From NCBI RefSeq assembly GCF_046530675.1, contig NZ_CP172558.1, forward strand, positions 3,140,159-3,204,158: 64,000 nucleotides of DNA. The letters are read 5' to 3'. The stretch comes from Chitinibacter sp046530675 (GTDB lineage Bacteria; Pseudomonadota; Gammaproteobacteria; Burkholderiales; Chitinibacteraceae). This document shows positions 61,883-64,000 of this stretch, piece by piece; position 1 is the first letter of the stretch; each line of letters starts with the position of its first letter. Below the pieces are notes generated by a model that worked only from the letters and a program-made list of their open reading frames with translations, was not told where the DNA came from and did no database searches. Both the position numbers and the translations under genes were made by a program.

Positions 61883-64000
61883 ATGGACGAAGAATTACGC
61901 AAGAAAGCACTGGAATATCATCGTTTTCCCAAGCCGGGCAAAATTCAGGTTGTTCCTACCAAAGGGCTGTCCAGCCAGCGTGATCTGGCACTCGCCTACT
62001 CGCCCGGCGTGGCTGCAGCTTGCGACGCCATTGTTGCCGATCCGGGCGAAGCGCGTAATCTGACTTCGCGAGGCAATCTGGTCGCCGTGATTACCAACGG
62101 CACCGCGGTTCTGGGTTTGGGTGATATCGGCCCCTTGGCCAGCAAACCGGTGATGGAAGGCAAAGGCGTCCTGTTCAAAAAATTTGCCGGAATCGACGTC
62201 TTTGACATTGAAATCGAACAAAAAGACCCCGATAAGCTGATCGAAGTCATTGCGGCACTGGAACCCACCTTCGGCGGGATCAATCTGGAAGACATCAAAG
62301 CCCCTGAATGCTTTTATGTTGAAAGAAAACTGCGTGAACGGATGAAAATCCCGGTCTTTCATGACGATCAGCACGGCACGGCGATTATTGTCGGTGCCGC
62401 AGTCAAAAATGCACTCTCCTTGATTGGCAAGAAAATTGACGAAGTCAAACTCGTCGCATCGGGTGCAGGCGCGGCAGCGATTGCCTGTCTGGATTTGCTG
62501 GTTTCACTAGGTATCAAACATGAAAACATCATTGTTTGCGACTCCAAAGGCATCATCCACACCGAACGGGGGCCGCTTGATGAAACCAAGCAGCGTTATG
62601 CACGCGAGACGGCAATGCGTACGCCAGCTGAAGCACTGGTGGGTGCCGATATTTTCCTCGGCCTCTCTGGCCCTGGCGCAATTGACGCCGAAATGATCCG
62701 CAGCATGGCCGCTTCACCACTGATTCTGGCGCTGGCCAACCCCAATCCGGAAGTGACCCCTGCCGAAGCACGTGCAGTGCGCCCCGATGCAATTATCTGT
62801 ACTGGCCGTTCGGACTACCCGAATCAGGTCAATAATGTGCTGTGTTTCCCCTTCATGTTCCGTGGCGCGCTGGATGTTGGCGCAACGGCAATCAATGAAG
62901 CAATGAAACATGCAGCGGTCAGTGCGATTGCCGAGCTGGCGCACGCCGAACAATCCGACGTCGTAGCCGACGCCTACAGTGGGCAGGAACTGTCGTTCGG
63001 ACCGGAATACCTGATTCCCAAACCATTCGATCCGCGTCTGATCATCAAAATTGCCCCAGCCGTCGCCAAGGCCGCGATGGACAGCGGCGTTGCGACCCGC
63101 CCGATTGAGGACTTCAACGCCTACATCGACGAGCTGACGCAGTTTGTTTACAAATCCAGCCTGTTTATGCGCCCGGTATTTGCGGCAGCGAAGAAAGCGC
63201 AAAAACGCGTGGTGTTCTGTGAGGGCGAGGACGAACGCGTGCTGCATGCGGTGCAGGAAATCCTCGATATGCGACTATGCCAGCCTATCCTGATTGGTCG
63301 CCCGCAAGTACTCGAAGCGCGGATTGCCAAACTGGGCTTGCGCATTCGCCCCGGCATAGATTTTGAAGTGTGTAACCCCGAAAGCGATCCGCGCTATCGT
63401 GAATACTGGCAACTGTATTACCAGATCATGCAACGCAAAGGCGTATCGGAAAACCTTGCCAAAGCCGAAGTGCGCCGCAAAACCACGTTGATCGGCGCGC
63501 TGATGGTCAAACGCGGCGAAGCCGATGCGATGATTTGTGGCACTTATGGTTTGTACCACAATCATCATCATCATCTGGTCAATGTATTGGGGCAAAAAGC
63601 CGGCACCTCAGTGACTGCCGCCATGAATATTCTGCTGCTGCAAACCGGCAATGTGTTCATTTGCGACACCTACGTCAATCAGGATCCGAGTGCCGAACAA
63701 TTGGCCGACATTACGTTGATGGCCGCTGAAGCCGTGCGTAAATTCGGGATTGTTCCCAAAGTGGCCTTACTCAGCCACTCGAGTTTTGGCAGTGCCAATA
63801 GCCCTTCGGCACAAAAAATGCAGCAAACACTCGCGCAGGTCATTGAGCGAGCACCGGAGCTGGAAATCGATGGTGAAATGCACGGCGATGCCGCTTTGTC
63901 GCATGCGATACGCCAGCAAGTTTTCCCGGATTCACGTCTGAAAGGTGAAGCCAACGTCCTGGTAATGCCGAATCTGGACGCAGCCAATATTTCATTCAAT
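61883..64000 (+). CDS. maeB: NADP-dependent malic enzyme MaeB, C-terminus outside window
   Basis: The 706 codons present run to the window edge; the family is about 755-770 residues, so about 50 are missing. The N-terminal malic enzyme domain (about 1-420) has QRDLALAYSPGVA, FHDDQHGTAIIVGAA and the NADP-binding GAGAAA. The C-terminal phosphotransacetylase-like regulatory domain follows (from about residue 430, PVFAAAKKAQKRVVFCEGEDERVL in parts). It decarboxylates malate to pyruvate with NADPH. ATG 61883 gives MDEELRKKALEYHRFPKPGK, the family N-terminus. An in-frame ATG at 61847, also with a good ribosome-binding site, would add 12 residues. Confidence 0.93.
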   Translation, partial: MDEELRKKALEYHRFPKPGKIQVVPTKGLSSQRDLALAYSPGVAAACDAIVADPGEARNLTSRGNLVAVITNGTAVLGLGDIGPLASKPVMEGKGVLFKKFAGIDVFDIEIEQKDPDKLIEVIAALEPTFGGINLEDIKAPECFYVERKLRERMKIPVFHDDQHGTAIIVGAAVKNALSLIGKKIDEVKLVASGAGAAAIACLDLLVSLGIKHENIIVCDSKGIIHTERGPLDETKQRYARETAMRTPAEALVGADIFLGLSGPGAIDAEMIRSMAASPLILALANPNPEVTPAEARAVRPDAIICTGRSDYPNQVNNVLCFPFMFRGALDVGATAINEAMKHAAVSAIAELAHAEQSDVVADAYSGQELSFGPEYLIPKPFDPRLIIKIAPAVAKAAMDSGVATRPIEDFNAYIDELTQFVYKSSLFMRPVFAAAKKAQKRVVFCEGEDERVLHAVQEILDMRLCQPILIGRPQVLEARIAKLGLRIRPGIDFEVCNPESDPRYREYWQLYYQIMQRKGVSENLAKAEVRRKTTLIGALMVKRGEADAMICGTYGLYHNHHHHLVNVLGQKAGTSVTAAMNILLLQTGNVFICDTYVNQDPSAEQLADITLMAAEAVRKFGIVPKVALLSHSSFGSANSPSAQKMQQTLAQVIERAPELEIDGEMHGDAALSHAIRQQVFPDSRLKGEANVLVMPNLDAANISFN

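Noticed and set aside
1..64000. CRISPR arrays, insertion sequences, prophage genes
   Set aside because: No regularly spaced direct repeats, transposase or integrase motifs, or phage structural genes were seen on either strand. The only repeats are the tRNA pair and the inverted pair at 6893-7408.

Overview
The window is a chromosomal segment of a motile, non-fastidious betaproteobacterium. The gene content (AST arginine catabolism, SecDF/YajC, BioC-BioD, polar-type flagellar genes with pseudaminic acid glycosylation, an MSHA/T2SS-like filament locus) fits the Neisseriales/Chromobacteriaceae-Chitinibacteraceae group. That placement is inferred from protein character, not from a marker gene. 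No rRNA, CRISPR array, transposase or prophage was seen.

Layout. 1-351: a duplicated tRNA-Asp/tRNA-Val cluster, the first copy cut by the window edge. 0.5-5.7 kb: a membrane PAS protein without an output domain, then the helicase HrpA. 5.7-7.5 kb: a small accessory patch with an AbiTii-like probable defence gene and an inverted pair of diverged, hairpin-bearing repeats. 7.5-14 kb: a VOC protein, an unknown Cys-containing membrane protein, and the arginine succinyltransferase operon astADBE (no astC), then a Sel1-repeat protein. 15.5-26.8 kb: a complete-looking but unconventional type IV filament / type II secretion-like locus. It has three prepilins (the first with a 45-residue leader and followed by its own terminator), an unknown membrane-anchored protein, a GspL/MshI-like platform protein carrying one c-di-GMP-type (MshEN-like) motif, PilO/MshJ-, GspE-, GspF- and PilP/MshK-like proteins, and a secretin.

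26.8-39.3 kb is mostly housekeeping: an NlpC/P60 lipoprotein, an HDAC-family amidohydrolase, a MoxR-DUF58-transglutaminase operon, yajC-secD-secF, a DedA protein, bioC-bioD, a SCO1 protein and a YcgR-type PilZ protein. 39.4-47.2 kb (minus strand) holds an MFS transporter and flagellar genes: fliC-flaG-fliD-fliS-fliT, a DUF2802 protein, fliK and a small FlhB-C-terminus-like protein. A near-consensus sigma-28 promoter drives fliC. 47.2-59.8 kb (minus strand) is a flagellin-glycosylation island: pseB, pseC, a methylase, pseF, a pseG-pseH fusion, pseI, an amidotransferase trio (PseA/WbpG-, HisH-, HisF-like), flanked on both sides by FlmG-like TPR glycosyltransferases. It probably makes and attaches a CMP-activated pseudaminic acid derivative to the flagellin encoded next to it.

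60-64 kb: a small winged-helix-like protein, then a tryptophanyl-tRNA synthetase of the GDR...HLGH type preceded by a textbook ribosome-mediated attenuator (an 18-residue leader peptide with tandem Trp codons, alternative hairpins and a U-tract terminator), and finally a malic enzyme (maeB) running off the right edge. The attenuator-controlled trpS and the hybrid filament locus are the two observations I consider most worth following.
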